A stretch of 64,000 nucleotides of DNA from an uncultured Acidobacteriia bacterium. Lineage in GTDB: Bacteria; Acidobacteriota; Terriglobia; Bryobacterales; Bryobacteraceae. Location of the stretch: NCBI GenBank assembly GCA_903929755.1, contig CAIYVZ010000034.1, positions 1-64,000 on the forward strand. Reading direction: 5' to 3'. Made by a program: the position numbers and the translations under genes. A model generated the notes under the pieces. It did not search any database. It was not told the DNA's origin and worked only from the letters and a program-made list of their open reading frames with translations. Positions 7,332-16,336 of this stretch are shown piece by piece. Each line of letters starts with the position of its first letter. Within the stretch, counting starts at the first letter, position 1.

Positions 7332-10300
7332 ATGTCAAAACTCACAACGCTTCCAATCCTCTTCCTCTCGCTCTGTCTCACCGCCTTTGGCCAGGTTACC
7401 TCTTCGGAACTCTCGGGTTCGGTTGTAGACCCCTCAGGCGCCGCTCTGGTGAACGCCAAGGTGGTTGCCACCAACGCCGGTACCGGGTTGATCCACCAGA
7501 CTGTCACCAACGGGACTGGCAACTACTTGATTCCTCTTCTGCAGCCGGGCGACTATACGATCTCCGCGGAAGCTCCGGGCTTCAAAAAAACCACCCAAAA
7601 GGGCCTTACCCTCCAAATCAACCAGCAAGCCTCGATTGACTTCAAACTGGAAGTCGGGCAGGTCTCCGATGCCGTGGAAGTGACCGCACAGGCCGCTCAG
7701 CTGGAATCCGAATCTTCCTCACTCGGCACCGTGGTGACTGAGAAACTGGTGAACCAACTCCCGCTGAACGGTCGCAACTTCGTCCAACTGGCGACGCTCA
7801 GCCCTGGGGTGACCGGGGTGGGCTTCGGGGCCAGCGGCACCATTATGAGCGGCAGTCGCCCGGATGACCGCCGCCCCGGGACCGAGATTTTTTCCAACGG
7901 CAACCGGGAAGGCTCCAACAACTTCCTGTTCGACGGCATCGACGACAACGAACGTCTGACCTTGTCGATCGTGCTGCGCCCGGCAGTGGAAGGCGTGCGG
8001 GAATTCAAGATCCAGACCAACCTCTACTCCGCGGACGTGGGCCGAAACTCGGGCGCGGTGATTGACGTGATCACCAAATCCGGGACCAACTCGCTTCACG
8101 GGTCTGTGTTCGAATTCCTCCGCAACTCGGCCATGGATGCGCGCAATTTCTTCAGCCCCAAAGGGACGGCGTTTCCCTCCTTCCGCCTGAACCAGTTTGG
8201 CGGCTCCCTCGGCGGTCCGGTGGTTCTGCCGAAGCTCTATAACGGCAAGAATAAGACCTTCTTCTTTGTTGACTATGAGGGGTACCGCCGGGACTCCCAG
8301 CAGCTTCTGCTGGGGAACATTCCCACTGTTAAAATGCGCACGGGTGACTTTACGGAGACGGCCAACGTCTACGACCCCCTGACGACGCGCGCCTCCGGCT
8401 CCGGCTTCACGCGTGACCAGTTCCCGGGCAACATTATCCCCCCGAACCGCTTCGATCCGATCGCACTCAAGATGGTCCGCGCGTACCCGACGCCCACGGC
8501 AACGGGCCGTTTCAACAACTACCTTGCGAACCTGGTCCAGAAGCAGGAATGGAATCAGGGCGACGCGCGGGTGGATCACCAGATCACGCCGAAGGACAAT
8601 ATTTTCGCCCGCTGGTCCATTCAGAACACGGAAACGCGAGTGCCTTCCAGTTATCCCTCCACCACCATTCCCGGGATCGCTGGTCCCGTGAATCTGGGTG
8701 ACGAAGGTTCCTTTGCGGGATCTTCTTTCTCGCCTGACCAGCATGCTGTGTTCAGCTATGCGAAGGTTTTCACGCCCCGGCTGGTGAACGAGTACCGCAT
8801 GGGTTTCAGCCGTTTTCGCCTGGACTACACGGCCGATCAGTTCCAGCCCGGCGCGGGTCTGGGCAACCAGCTGGGGGTGCCCAATGCGAACGTGACCCCG
8901 AACGAGCAGAACCTGCCCATTTTCTCGCCCGCCAGCTACATTGGCATTGGCCAGACGAGGTCCCTGCCGATCTTCCGCCGCGAGAATATGTTTCAGTACG
9001 TGGATAACGTGACGTACAACGTAGGTGGCCATACGCTGAAGGCCGGTGTCGATTTCCGCCGCCGCCAGCTCACTATTTACCAGACCAACCAGGGCAACGG
9101 CCGGTTTAACTTCTCCACGGGGCTTACCGACTCCCGGGCCGGCTCCGGCGGCGACAGCATGGCCAGCTTCATCCTTGGCTACGGCACCTCCATCGTCCAC
9201 GACTATACGCTGAACTGGCCCGGTGAGCGTGGCTACGAACTCGGGCTCTACTTCGCGGACGACTGGCGGGTGAACGGGAAACTGACCATCAACCTTGGCC
9301 TGCGCTGGGATTATTTCAGTCCCTTCAGTGAAGTTGCCAACCGCTGGGCGAACTTCAACATGACCACGGCGAAGATCGATATCGCCGGGCAGAACGGCGT
9401 TGACAAGTACGCCGGCGTTCTGCCCTACGAGAAGAACTTTGGCCCCCGGCTTGGCTTCGCGTACCAGCTAAAAGCCCACACGGTGGTGCGGGGCGGCTTT
9501 GGCTTCTTCTACAACCCGACCGGCAGTGAAGGCGGCAGCCTGCGGCTGTTCCGCCAGTTGCCCTTTGGCTCGACCGTGACGGTAGCGCCCGGCGACATCA
9601 ACGTTGGACCTAAGGTCAGTGACGGTTTTGCGCCGCTGATTCCGGTTGATTACAACCTGGCGAAGAATCCCTTTGGCGCGGTGGTCGCGGTGGATCCCCA
9701 CTTCCGCCCGTCTTATGCGGAGCAGTTCAACCTGACGCTGGAACACGAGATCGCGCCGGCGGCGCTGATGATCAAGACGGCGGTGGTGGGGAACCTGGGT
9801 CGTCATCTGTACAACACGTACAACGCGAACCAGCCGATCCCCGGAGCTGCTGCCACCAACACGCGGCGTCCTTTGTATGGGGTCGCGCCGCTGGTGACGG
9901 ATGTTAGCTACTTTGCCACCAACGGCCTGAGCAACTACTATGCTTTTCAGCTGACTGTGGATAAGCGCATCAGCAAGGGGCTGAGTGGACTTCTGGGTTA
10001 CACCTGGTCGCACGCCATTGACGACACACCGCTGGAGTTTGGTGGCGGGCCGGCGGGTCCGCTCCCGCAGGACCCCCGCTATCGCAACATTGACCGGGCC
10101 AACTCCATCACCGATCTTCGCCACCGGCTCACGGCCAGCTATCTTTACGAACTCCCCTTTGGCAAAGGCAAGCAGTTCCTGAACATGGGTGGCATTGCCA
10201 ATCAAATCATCGGAGGCTGGCAGACGAACGGCATCCTCGCGATCCAAAGCGGTCAGCCGTTCTCGCCGGTGCTGAACACATCGACCACGAATGGCACGTC

Positions 10301-10640
10301 CAGCCGACCCAACGTAATCGGGACCCCGACGTACCCGAAGACGCTGCAACGCTGGTTCGACCCGAGCGTCTTCGTGTCCCCGGCGGCGTATACGTATGGC
10401 AATGCGGGACGCGACACGCTGGTGGGACCGGGCCGCTGGAACTGGGACATGTCACTGTTCAAGAGCTTCGTAATCCGGGATCAGACCCGGATTGAGTTCC
10501 GGGCCGAAGGCTTTAACGTGTTCAACCACCCCCAATTTGGCTTGCCAAACCCCAATATTGGCAATGCCCAGGTGGGCGTGATTACCAGCACGGTGGGGAA
10601 CCCCCGGCAGCTCCAGCTGGGCCTGCGCTTCCAGTTCTGA
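7332..10640 (+). CDS. TonB-dependent receptor with carboxypeptidase-regulatory domain (Oar-like)
   Basis: 1102 residues. A signal peptide (to about LTAFGQ, residue 21) is followed by a beta-sandwich carboxypeptidase-regulatory domain (about 25-105: SGSVVDPSGAALVNAKVVAT), a plug (QLPLNGRNFVQLATLSPGVT; FLFDGIDDNE) and a long outer-membrane barrel ending in Phe (LQLGLRFQF). This is the SusC/Oar-like receptor class expanded in Acidobacteria, generally thought to import oligosaccharides or other large ligands with TonB energy. No SusD partner is adjacent, so the substrate cannot be named. A strong hairpin terminator follows. Confidence 0.92.
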   Translation: MSKLTTLPILFLSLCLTAFGQVTSSELSGSVVDPSGAALVNAKVVATNAGTGLIHQTVTNGTGNYLIPLLQPGDYTISAEAPGFKKTTQKGLTLQINQQASIDFKLEVGQVSDAVEVTAQAAQLESESSSLGTVVTEKLVNQLPLNGRNFVQLATLSPGVTGVGFGASGTIMSGSRPDDRRPGTEIFSNGNREGSNNFLFDGIDDNERLTLSIVLRPAVEGVREFKIQTNLYSADVGRNSGAVIDVITKSGTNSLHGSVFEFLRNSAMDARNFFSPKGTAFPSFRLNQFGGSLGGPVVLPKLYNGKNKTFFFVDYEGYRRDSQQLLLGNIPTVKMRTGDFTETANVYDPLTTRASGSGFTRDQFPGNIIPPNRFDPIALKMVRAYPTPTATGRFNNYLANLVQKQEWNQGDARVDHQITPKDNIFARWSIQNTETRVPSSYPSTTIPGIAGPVNLGDEGSFAGSSFSPDQHAVFSYAKVFTPRLVNEYRMGFSRFRLDYTADQFQPGAGLGNQLGVPNANVTPNEQNLPIFSPASYIGIGQTRSLPIFRRENMFQYVDNVTYNVGGHTLKAGVDFRRRQLTIYQTNQGNGRFNFSTGLTDSRAGSGGDSMASFILGYGTSIVHDYTLNWPGERGYELGLYFADDWRVNGKLTINLGLRWDYFSPFSEVANRWANFNMTTAKIDIAGQNGVDKYAGVLPYEKNFGPRLGFAYQLKAHTVVRGGFGFFYNPTGSEGGSLRLFRQLPFGSTVTVAPGDINVGPKVSDGFAPLIPVDYNLAKNPFGAVVAVDPHFRPSYAEQFNLTLEHEIAPAALMIKTAVVGNLGRHLYNTYNANQPIPGAAATNTRRPLYGVAPLVTDVSYFATNGLSNYYAFQLTVDKRISKGLSGLLGYTWSHAIDDTPLEFGGGPAGPLPQDPRYRNIDRANSITDLRHRLTASYLYELPFGKGKQFLNMGGIANQIIGGWQTNGILAIQSGQPFSPVLNTSTTNGTSSRPNVIGTPTYPKTLQRWFDPSVFVSPAAYTYGNAGRDTLVGPGRWNWDMSLFKSFVIRDQTRIEFRAEGFNVFNHPQFGLPNPNIGNAQVGVITSTVGNPRQLQLGLRFQF

Positions 10641-10660
10641 GGGAAGGGGGTACGCCCTTG

Positions 10661-10706
10661 AAATGCCGGTGACGCTGCCCAGTTGGTGGAGCGTCACCGG
10701 CATTTT
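10661..10706 (+). terminator. Rho-independent terminator after the TonB receptor
   Basis: Perfect 13-bp stem TGCCGGTGACGCT/AGCGTCACCGGCA with a 13-nt loop, followed by TTTT, 20 nt after the stop codon. Confidence 0.85.
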
Positions 10707-10766
10707 GCGTCGCTGGCCTTCTCCATTTTCGAGTGACGTTTCGAGTTGCGAACGAGGACTAAACTT

Positions 10767-11654
10767 ATGTGCACGTCGCCGTCTCTGTCTACAGGGTTCG
10801 CCCCGTTACTTTTCCTGTGGATGCTGCCGGTCGGGCTGCTGGCTCAGAGTCCAACTTCCGGCCCCGTTGTGGTGCCCGGCATCTACGCCAGGCATGAGGC
10901 CGTGGCCGCCGCGCTGGCAAAGGGCGGGCCGTTGATTGACAATCCGAACACTCCGGCGGCGATAAAAGTCTCAGGCTCTCACCGTGACAAAACCGGCGTC
11001 GTGGAAGTGCACGAAAAGCAGACCGACATCTTTTACATCTCCGATGGCGAGGCGACACTCATCGCCGGTGGAACCAGAGTAAAGGCAAAGAACCCTTCCG
11101 TGGCCAATCCGTATGACATTGAGGACGGGAAAAGCTTTCATCTGACCAGGGGCGACATTGTGGTGATTCCCGCAGGTACGCCGCACTGGTTTCGCGAGGT
11201 TCCGAAATCAATCAGTTACCACCTGGTTAAGCTGAATACTCCGCCGGGGGGGACCGGCACGACCGTTACCTACGTTGATCATGACAAGGTGGCAGCCGCG
11301 CTGAGCAGTAAGGGCGAGATTTTCTCCGCTCCGAAATTGCGACTGTCCGGGGGGTATCGTACAGGCCCGGATCAGCCTGCAACTTACAATTCCGACCCGG
11401 AAGTCCACCCGACCTCCATCGACATTTTCTACTGCATTGACGGCGCCGTTACCGTGGTCACCGGCGGCCAGGTTGTGGGCATGAAGGAGAGCGGGCGTGG
11501 GCGCATGGTGGGCGCGAGAGTTGAGCAGGGGCGGGCCGACCACATGACGAAAGGCGACTGGCTGCTGGTGCCTGCGGGAACGCCCCATTGGCATACCGAA
11601 TACCCGAAGCCTTTCGGCTTTTACCGCTACTTATTGGTCAAAGTGGAGGAGTAG
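10767..11654 (+). CDS. Exported bicupin protein
   Basis: 295 residues from an ATG preceded by GAGG; a TTG 21 nt upstream is less likely. The signal peptide ends near LLAQSP. Two cupin repeats follow: the first (about 75-165) with HEKQTDIFYISDGEATLIAG and GDIVVIPAGTPHWF, the second (about 195-290) with HPTSIDIFYCIDGAVTVVTG and GDWLLVPAGTPHWH. The histidines at the motif ends could bind a metal. Periplasmic bicupins include sugar or organic-acid binders and dioxygenases; the reaction here is unknown. It is transcribed separately from the receptor upstream. Confidence 0.8.
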   Translation: MCTSPSLSTGFAPLLFLWMLPVGLLAQSPTSGPVVVPGIYARHEAVAAALAKGGPLIDNPNTPAAIKVSGSHRDKTGVVEVHEKQTDIFYISDGEATLIAGGTRVKAKNPSVANPYDIEDGKSFHLTRGDIVVIPAGTPHWFREVPKSISYHLVKLNTPPGGTGTTVTYVDHDKVAAALSSKGEIFSAPKLRLSGGYRTGPDQPATYNSDPEVHPTSIDIFYCIDGAVTVVTGGQVVGMKESGRGRMVGARVEQGRADHMTKGDWLLVPAGTPHWHTEYPKPFGFYRYLLVKVEE

Positions 11655-11682
11655 ATTGCGTTGTGGGGCCCGGGCCGTTTGT

Positions 11683-13536
11683 TTACGGGCGTGCGTTGGG
11701 CGGGGGGAGTTGCGGTTCCCAGCCCGGGGTGCCTTCTTCCCACTGGTTGTCGGTGAGTTGCTCGACATGGGTTCCGTCGAAGCGCATCACGAAGATCTCT
11801 CCGTAGGGCTGGGGCGCGTCGGTGTAGGCGATTTCGTCCTTGAAGCCCATGCGGGAACTGGCGAAGGCGATGAGTTCGCCATCGAAGGACCAGGACATGT
11901 GGGCGTCGTTGCCCTTGCCGTTGGTGAGGCGTTTCAGCGAGGTTCCGTCGGGTTTGATGGTGAAGATGTCGTAGGCTCCGTCGATCTGGCGGGCGAACAT
12001 GATCAGGTCTCCGCGGGGGGACCACAACGGGAAATTATCGTAGTCCGAGGTGAGCTTCGTGACGGCTTTGATCTGGAGGTTCATGATGCGGAGACCCATT
12101 GTTGACGCTGGGCCATCCTTGCCAAAAGTACGGAAGACGAGGCGGGTTCCGTCGGGGGAGTATGAGGGGAAGGCGTTGTTGTCGGGGCCGGAGGTTAACT
12201 CCTCAAAGCCGGTTCCGTCCGCGTTGATGATGGCGAGCTGGGCTCCGCCTTCAATGCGGTCGCCGGGCTTGTGGAATTCGGAACGGAAGCCGTCGAAGAA
12301 CGCCGCGTAGGTGCCCAGGGAGAAGACCACTTTATCGGCGCGGGGCGACCAGCCGCCGACAAACGCGTTGCGGGTCTTGTCCTTATAGAGAACTTCAGAT
12401 TTTCCAGTTTCCGGGGTATTCACTTTCAGAACTGCCAGCTTGGAACCGGGGACCGCGCCCATGGTCAGGTATTGTTTGCCGGAAGGGTTGAAGGCGGGCA
12501 GGATGCCGGAGATGTTCAGCTGGTAGTTCGGATTCCGGCTGATCATCTTTACTGACGGTGGCAGCGTGGTGGGTTTGCGGCGGCTGAAGACGACACGTTT
12601 TCCGTCGGGTGACCAGGCGGCGGCGCGGATGGCTCCGATTGGGCCCCGGCTGCCTTTGCTGTCGTAAAGGCCGGTGTAGTAAACGCCGCTGTCGTCGACG
12701 CCCTTGCGGATGTAACCGACGTTGTTGCCGGGGAGCGGTGAGGGATTTATTTTGACGCCGGGGTCGGCGGGGAGCTGAGTAAGCGCGCCGGTGGTGATGT
12801 CGATGGAGACGAGGCGGGACTGGCTGCCGGGTTCGGGGGCATTGCGGCGGACCTGCATGGTTTCCTGCGCGGTGGAACAGTAGGCGAGGACGTGCTGGTT
12901 GTCGGGGAGCCATTTCGGGCTGCCGCAGAAACCGCCGGCGCTGGTGACCTTCTTCAGCCCGGAACCGTTGGGGTGGATGAGGTAGATTTCGGTGAGTTGC
13001 TGGCGTTCCCAGCGGCCTTCGGCGAAGGGGGGCGTGATGCCGTGACCGGAGGCGAAGGCGATCCATTTGCCGTCGGGCGACCAGGCGGGGCGGAAGTCGC
13101 CGCCGGGCCCGGTGGTGAGGGCTTTGGCGCGTTTGGTGGTGAGGTCGAGGGTCCAGAGATTTGCGTAGCCGGTGCCGCGGGTGCTGACGAAGACGAGCTG
13201 TTTGCCATCGGGGGAGAAGGCGGCCTGATCTTCGTAGGCGGGGTCGGAGGTGAGCTGGGTGAGGTTTGTGCCGTCGGGGTTGACGCGGTAGAGGTCGCCG
13301 GAACCGTTGCGGTCGGAGGTGAAGACGAGGGAGTGGCCATCGGGGGCCCAGACGGCGTCGTAGTCGTCCTGGGGCGCGGCTAAGAGGGGGTGCTCGTCGG
13401 TGCCGTCGGCGGCGGCAATGAAGAGTTGCATGGTGCCAGGGACGATGCCGCCTGCCCGGGCAAAGGACAGTTTGCGGGGTGGCTGCGCGGCACACAAAAG
13501 GGCGAGGGCGGCGACGGCAAGCGTCAGGATTCGCAT
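11683..13536 (-). CDS. TolB-like beta-propeller (PD40/WD40-like) exported protein
   Basis: 617 residues with a signal peptide (MRILTLAVAALALLCAAQ). I chose the ATG at 13536 because the leader starts there. It holds many PD40 repeats of the type SPDGKQLVFVS, APDGHSLVFTSDRN and SPDGTRLVFRTFG, spread from about residue 60 to the end and separated by long linkers, consistent with two propellers. TolB-like propellers act as periplasmic scaffolds or peptidase-associated domains; no catalytic domain is fused here. It converges on the bicupin gene with a 28-bp gap. Confidence 0.85.
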   Translation of the reverse strand: MRILTLAVAALALLCAAQPPRKLSFARAGGIVPGTMQLFIAAADGTDEHPLLAAPQDDYDAVWAPDGHSLVFTSDRNGSGDLYRVNPDGTNLTQLTSDPAYEDQAAFSPDGKQLVFVSTRGTGYANLWTLDLTTKRAKALTTGPGGDFRPAWSPDGKWIAFASGHGITPPFAEGRWERQQLTEIYLIHPNGSGLKKVTSAGGFCGSPKWLPDNQHVLAYCSTAQETMQVRRNAPEPGSQSRLVSIDITTGALTQLPADPGVKINPSPLPGNNVGYIRKGVDDSGVYYTGLYDSKGSRGPIGAIRAAAWSPDGKRVVFSRRKPTTLPPSVKMISRNPNYQLNISGILPAFNPSGKQYLTMGAVPGSKLAVLKVNTPETGKSEVLYKDKTRNAFVGGWSPRADKVVFSLGTYAAFFDGFRSEFHKPGDRIEGGAQLAIINADGTGFEELTSGPDNNAFPSYSPDGTRLVFRTFGKDGPASTMGLRIMNLQIKAVTKLTSDYDNFPLWSPRGDLIMFARQIDGAYDIFTIKPDGTSLKRLTNGKGNDAHMSWSFDGELIAFASSRMGFKDEIAYTDAPQPYGEIFVMRFDGTHVEQLTDNQWEEGTPGWEPQLPPPNARP

Positions 13537-13721
13537 GCGGGCCAGTATAGCGCTTTGCAGGCCTCTTCTATGCCGTTGTTTCTGAATGTTTAAGTCCGGT
13601 TTTGTGGACAACTAAACGGGAGGTACGACTTTGCGCGAAATCGTCAAGTGAAGCGAGCTCGACTCCGCGGGCGGCAGGTTCGCAGGGGGTTGATTCGCGG
13701 CAGCTTGAGTGCCTGGCCGTG

Positions 13722-14267
13722 TCATTTTGTGGCTGTGCCTGATTCCGGGCTGGATTCCAGGCTGGATTCCAGGCTAATGAGAAGCTCGTCGAGTTCATCC
13801 AGTTGTTCGGGTAACCCGCCGGTTGATCCGGCGGCGACGGCGGCGTCAAGCGCTTCCTTCGAGGGATAGAGATCGTGCACGACCAACAACGTCTTGCCAT
13901 CGTTTTCATCGAAGGTGACCGTAGTGACAGTGGTGCCCGCATCACCTTCGTCGTTGGTCCAAACGAGGCGCGAGTGCGGGGTCACTTCGAGGTAGGTGCC
14001 GAAGAACTCCATGGTCGAGCCCTGGTGGCTAAAAACCAAACGGTACCCGCCTCCAACACGAACATCCATGTCGCAGGAGAGCAGGGTCAGGCCAAACGAT
14101 TTTGGTACCCACCACCGGCTGAATAGTTCTGCCCTGGTCCAGGCCTGGAACACGAGGCGCGCGGGACCGTTGACAGTTCGTGTGACAACGAGTTCGCGCT
14201 CGGACTTTCGTTCCACCGCAGTGGGGTTCTTCCTGGGGGTTATCTCACTTGCGTTTCTTTCGTCCAT
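13722..14267 (-). CDS. AHSA1/SRPBCC-domain protein
   Basis: 181 residues. The SRPBCC fold is shown by RELVVTRTVNGPARLVFQAW, AELFSRWWVPKSFG, VRVGGGYRLVF and the late ALDAAVAAGSTGGLPEQLDE helix. Members (COG3832) bind small hydrophobic ligands in a helix-grip cavity. The unusual C-terminal tail is Ser/Glu-rich (SLESSLESS), made by a short in-frame repeat. It overlaps the ArsR-type regulator upstream by 23 nt, the common regulator-plus-AHSA1 bicistron, so both are co-regulated. Confidence 0.88.
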   Translation of the reverse strand: MDERNASEITPRKNPTAVERKSERELVVTRTVNGPARLVFQAWTRAELFSRWWVPKSFGLTLLSCDMDVRVGGGYRLVFSHQGSTMEFFGTYLEVTPHSRLVWTNDEGDAGTTVTTVTFDENDGKTLLVVHDLYPSKEALDAAVAAGSTGGLPEQLDELDELLISLESSLESSPESGTATK

Positions 14268-14610
14268 TTGCTTTCTCCTTCCGTTTCAAGTCCTCGACAA
14301 CGTTGTCTAACTCGTGGAAGCGGGTGCTCCAGAGCTGGCGGTACTTTTCGATCCATGCAGCCTCTTCCTGCAGGCCGCGGAGGCCGAGCCTGCAGGTCCG
14401 CACGCGCCCGACCTTCTCCGTGGTGACGAGCCCGGCCCGCTCGAGGACGCCTACGTGTTTCTTCATGCCGGTGAGGGTCATGTGGAACCTCTCGGCAAGG
14501 GCCGTGATGGAAGCGTCGGCACGCCCGAGTTGCTCCAAAACGCCGCGCCGGGTGGCGTCAGCGAGCGCGCCGAACGAGGCATCGAAGGGGGCCGGATAAC
14601 ACTGAACCAT
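14245..14610 (-). CDS. ArsR-family transcriptional regulator
   Basis: 121 residues, a single winged-helix domain: FGALADATRRGVLEQLGRAD, ITALAERFHMTLTGMKKHVG (recognition helix) and VLERAGLVTTEKVGRVRTCR (wing). No cysteine metal-site pattern is seen, so this is the non-metal SdpR-like group that usually partners AHSA1 proteins. I chose the ATG at 14610, where homology starts. A perfect palindrome covers this start codon and is the likely autoregulatory operator. The 3' end overlaps the AHSA1 gene by 23 nt. Confidence 0.9.
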   Translation of the reverse strand: MVQCYPAPFDASFGALADATRRGVLEQLGRADASITALAERFHMTLTGMKKHVGVLERAGLVTTEKVGRVRTCRLGLRGLQEEAAWIEKYRQLWSTRFHELDNVVEDLKRKEKANGRKKRK

Positions 14611-14620
14611 AAGGTTCAGT
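14601..14620. promoter_or_regulatory. Perfect palindrome over the arsR-type start codon
   Basis: ACTGAACC-ATAA-GGTTCAGT: 8-bp arms with a 4-bp centre, overlapping the ATG of the regulator. A dimeric ArsR protein bound here would block initiation of its own operon. Confidence 0.65.
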
Positions 14621-14746
14621 ATAAGGCATGAAGTGACGGCATGCAAGGGGAGGCTGAGCGCGCGCAGCGTTGCCGGATATCCACCGAAACCAAGTGGGGC
14701 TGAAGAAAAAAGGCACAAGGCCCGGGTGCGAGTTGCTTTGACGGCC

Positions 14747-15415
14747 TCAGCGACCGGCGGGCAAGCCAACGACGATGAGAACCGTGTAGTCCTGCTTGCG
14801 GCAGCCGTTCACGACGGGCATGTCCGCGCCTGGAGTCACCGGAAAACCCGTGGTCCGAACGTTCGAGGGCGAGCACGAGTTGTTATCCGTCCCCGGCCTG
14901 TAGCGGGCGGAGCGGCACCCGAGATGGGTGACATCGTAGAGGGTCGCGCCGCCTGAGAGTTCCCACCGCTGATTGCCGGCCTTGTCCTTGGGCTGAATTG
15001 TCAACACGGCCGTCACCTCGCGGTCGCCGGTGACGAGGTATTTGCCAGCGGGCAGCGGAAAGGTCGGCTTCTCCATGATCAGGCCGTGTTCCTCGAGCCA
15101 CCAGTCCTTATCGTCGAATTTCCACTGTGACGGCGCCACGCCGGACGCCTTTAATTCCGGGTAGCGGTCCAGCTTGCAACCGCGCGGGCCCGGGTCCTGG
15201 CTCCAGAGGCCCCAGGCTTGCGCGCCGTTGCCGGAGGGGGCCCCGGGGTCTCCCAGCGCGGCGATGTACTGCGGCTCGATGCGCTTGAACTTCGAGAAGT
15301 CTGTGTCTGCCGCGTGAACCGGCTGGAGCAGGCCGGCCGCCAACAGGAGGGAAGCCAACGTGACGGAAGTTAGCGTGACAGAAGCCATGGACGGTACGAG
15401 GTGGCGGACATTCAT
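14747..15415 (-). CDS. Exported protein of unknown function
   Basis: 222 residues from the ATG at 15415, with a Sec signal peptide (hydrophobic run SVTLASLLLAAGLLQ, cleavage near VHAAD). The mature part begins DFSKFKRIEPQYIAALGDPG and contains WGLWSQDPGPRG, DDKDWWLEEHGLIMEKPTFP, GKYLVTGDREVTAVLTIQP and four cysteines in the second half that could form disulfides. I believe it belongs to a conserved family of unknown function, but no catalytic motif is obvious. It is transcribed away from the arsR operon's start with a 136-bp gap. Confidence 0.75.
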   Translation of the reverse strand: MNVRHLVPSMASVTLTSVTLASLLLAAGLLQPVHAADTDFSKFKRIEPQYIAALGDPGAPSGNGAQAWGLWSQDPGPRGCKLDRYPELKASGVAPSQWKFDDKDWWLEEHGLIMEKPTFPLPAGKYLVTGDREVTAVLTIQPKDKAGNQRWELSGGATLYDVTHLGCRSARYRPGTDNNSCSPSNVRTTGFPVTPGADMPVVNGCRKQDYTVLIVVGLPAGR

Positions 15416-15766
15416 TGCGATTGCTCCAGTTGGACGATCTGATGCCATCCTACACCCATTCCCACCCCGGAGCGCGCACTCCGGAAGCGTGCGGCCCGCA
15501 GCTGGCCTCCGCGTGGCTGGAAGGGACGCGGGCGTGTCACGAAGCAAGGTGGATCTCCACCTCGGCACGGCCTCCGGACTCCTCTTGCCGTCGAGGGCGA
15601 GCTTCCTTCAGGCACACTACCAACGCCTCCCTTGTGCCCGGACTCTTGTCCCAGGTCCCCGGCGTCTGCTCTGGTCTCCGCGCTGGCAGTTTGAGATGCC
15701 GCGCGGAAACTCCGGAACCCGGGAAACGTGGGCATTGCTGGCTGGAGGGCCTGATACCATCGCCTG
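15416..15766. other. Divergent intergenic region
   Basis: 351 bp between the exported protein (minus) and the cupin gene (plus). It should hold both promoters. No ORF, repeat or hairpin stands out. Confidence 0.5.
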
Positions 15767-16147
15767 ATGATTTCCCTTGCCGTTTTTGCGCTGCTGCTCC
15801 AGGCTCCGGCCAGCCCGCCGACAAAGCCGTCCACGCTCCTGACCAAAGATTTACCCGGCATTGCGGGTAAAGAGGGCACCATGCTCACCGTGGAGTACGC
15901 CCCCGGCGCCTCTTCACCTGCCCATGCTCACCACGCCTCCACCTTTGTCTACGTCCTTGAAGGCCATGTTGTCATGCAGGTGAAAGGTGGCAAAGAAATA
16001 ACGCTCGGCCCCGGCGAAACCTTCTACGAGAACCCGGACGATATCCACACCGTGGGCCGCAACGCAAGCAAGACCGAATCAGCGAAGATCCTCGTTTTTA
16101 TGGTGAAAGAAAAAGGCGCACCGGTTTCTACGCCTGCTGCGAAGTAA
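15767..16147 (+). CDS. Small exported cupin
   Basis: 126 residues with a short signal peptide (MISLAVFALLLQAPA). Cupin motif 1 is visible as SPAHAHHASTFVYVLEGHVV (HxH metal ligands) and motif 2 as GPGETFYENPDDIHTVGRNA. Single-domain cupins of this size occur in the periplasm as isomerases, dioxygenases or binders; nothing narrows it here. It stands alone. Confidence 0.8.
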   Translation: MISLAVFALLLQAPASPPTKPSTLLTKDLPGIAGKEGTMLTVEYAPGASSPAHAHHASTFVYVLEGHVVMQVKGGKEITLGPGETFYENPDDIHTVGRNASKTESAKILVFMVKEKGAPVSTPAAK

Positions 16148-16162
16148 CCTGGCCAGAGCAGT

Positions 16163-16321
16163 TCAGGGTTGCTGGTGTGATGCCGGGGAATTCGGCAGAC
16201 GCTGGAGTTCGGATTCGAGGCTGGTTCGCGGAAACTTTATGGCGACCTTCTGCTTCAGGTCATCCTGGCGACGCGCCAGAAATACCTCTCCCATGCCAGC
16301 CAGCTGCGATTCGTGTTGCCG
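16163..16321 (-). pseudogene. Remnant of a Ser/Thr protein kinase N-lobe
   Basis: On the minus strand about 50 codons read GMGEVFLARRQDDLKQKVAIKF, the glycine-rich loop and the VAIK lysine strand of a Pkn-type kinase, ending in a stop at 16163. Upstream of the loop only YRQHESQLA remains and no catalytic loop follows. Related acidobacterial kinases have several hundred residues, so this is a relic whose 5' side has been overtaken by the cytochrome gene region. Confidence 0.6.
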
Positions 16322-16336
16322 GTATACTTTGGAACG

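Noticed and set aside
7719-9200. Long antisense ORF opposite the first TonB receptor, and similar ones at 25082-26461, 26978-28129 and 43943-45682
   Set aside because: They are antisense to strongly conserved genes, show no protein family and have His/Arg/Val-rich composition typical of high-GC shadow frames.
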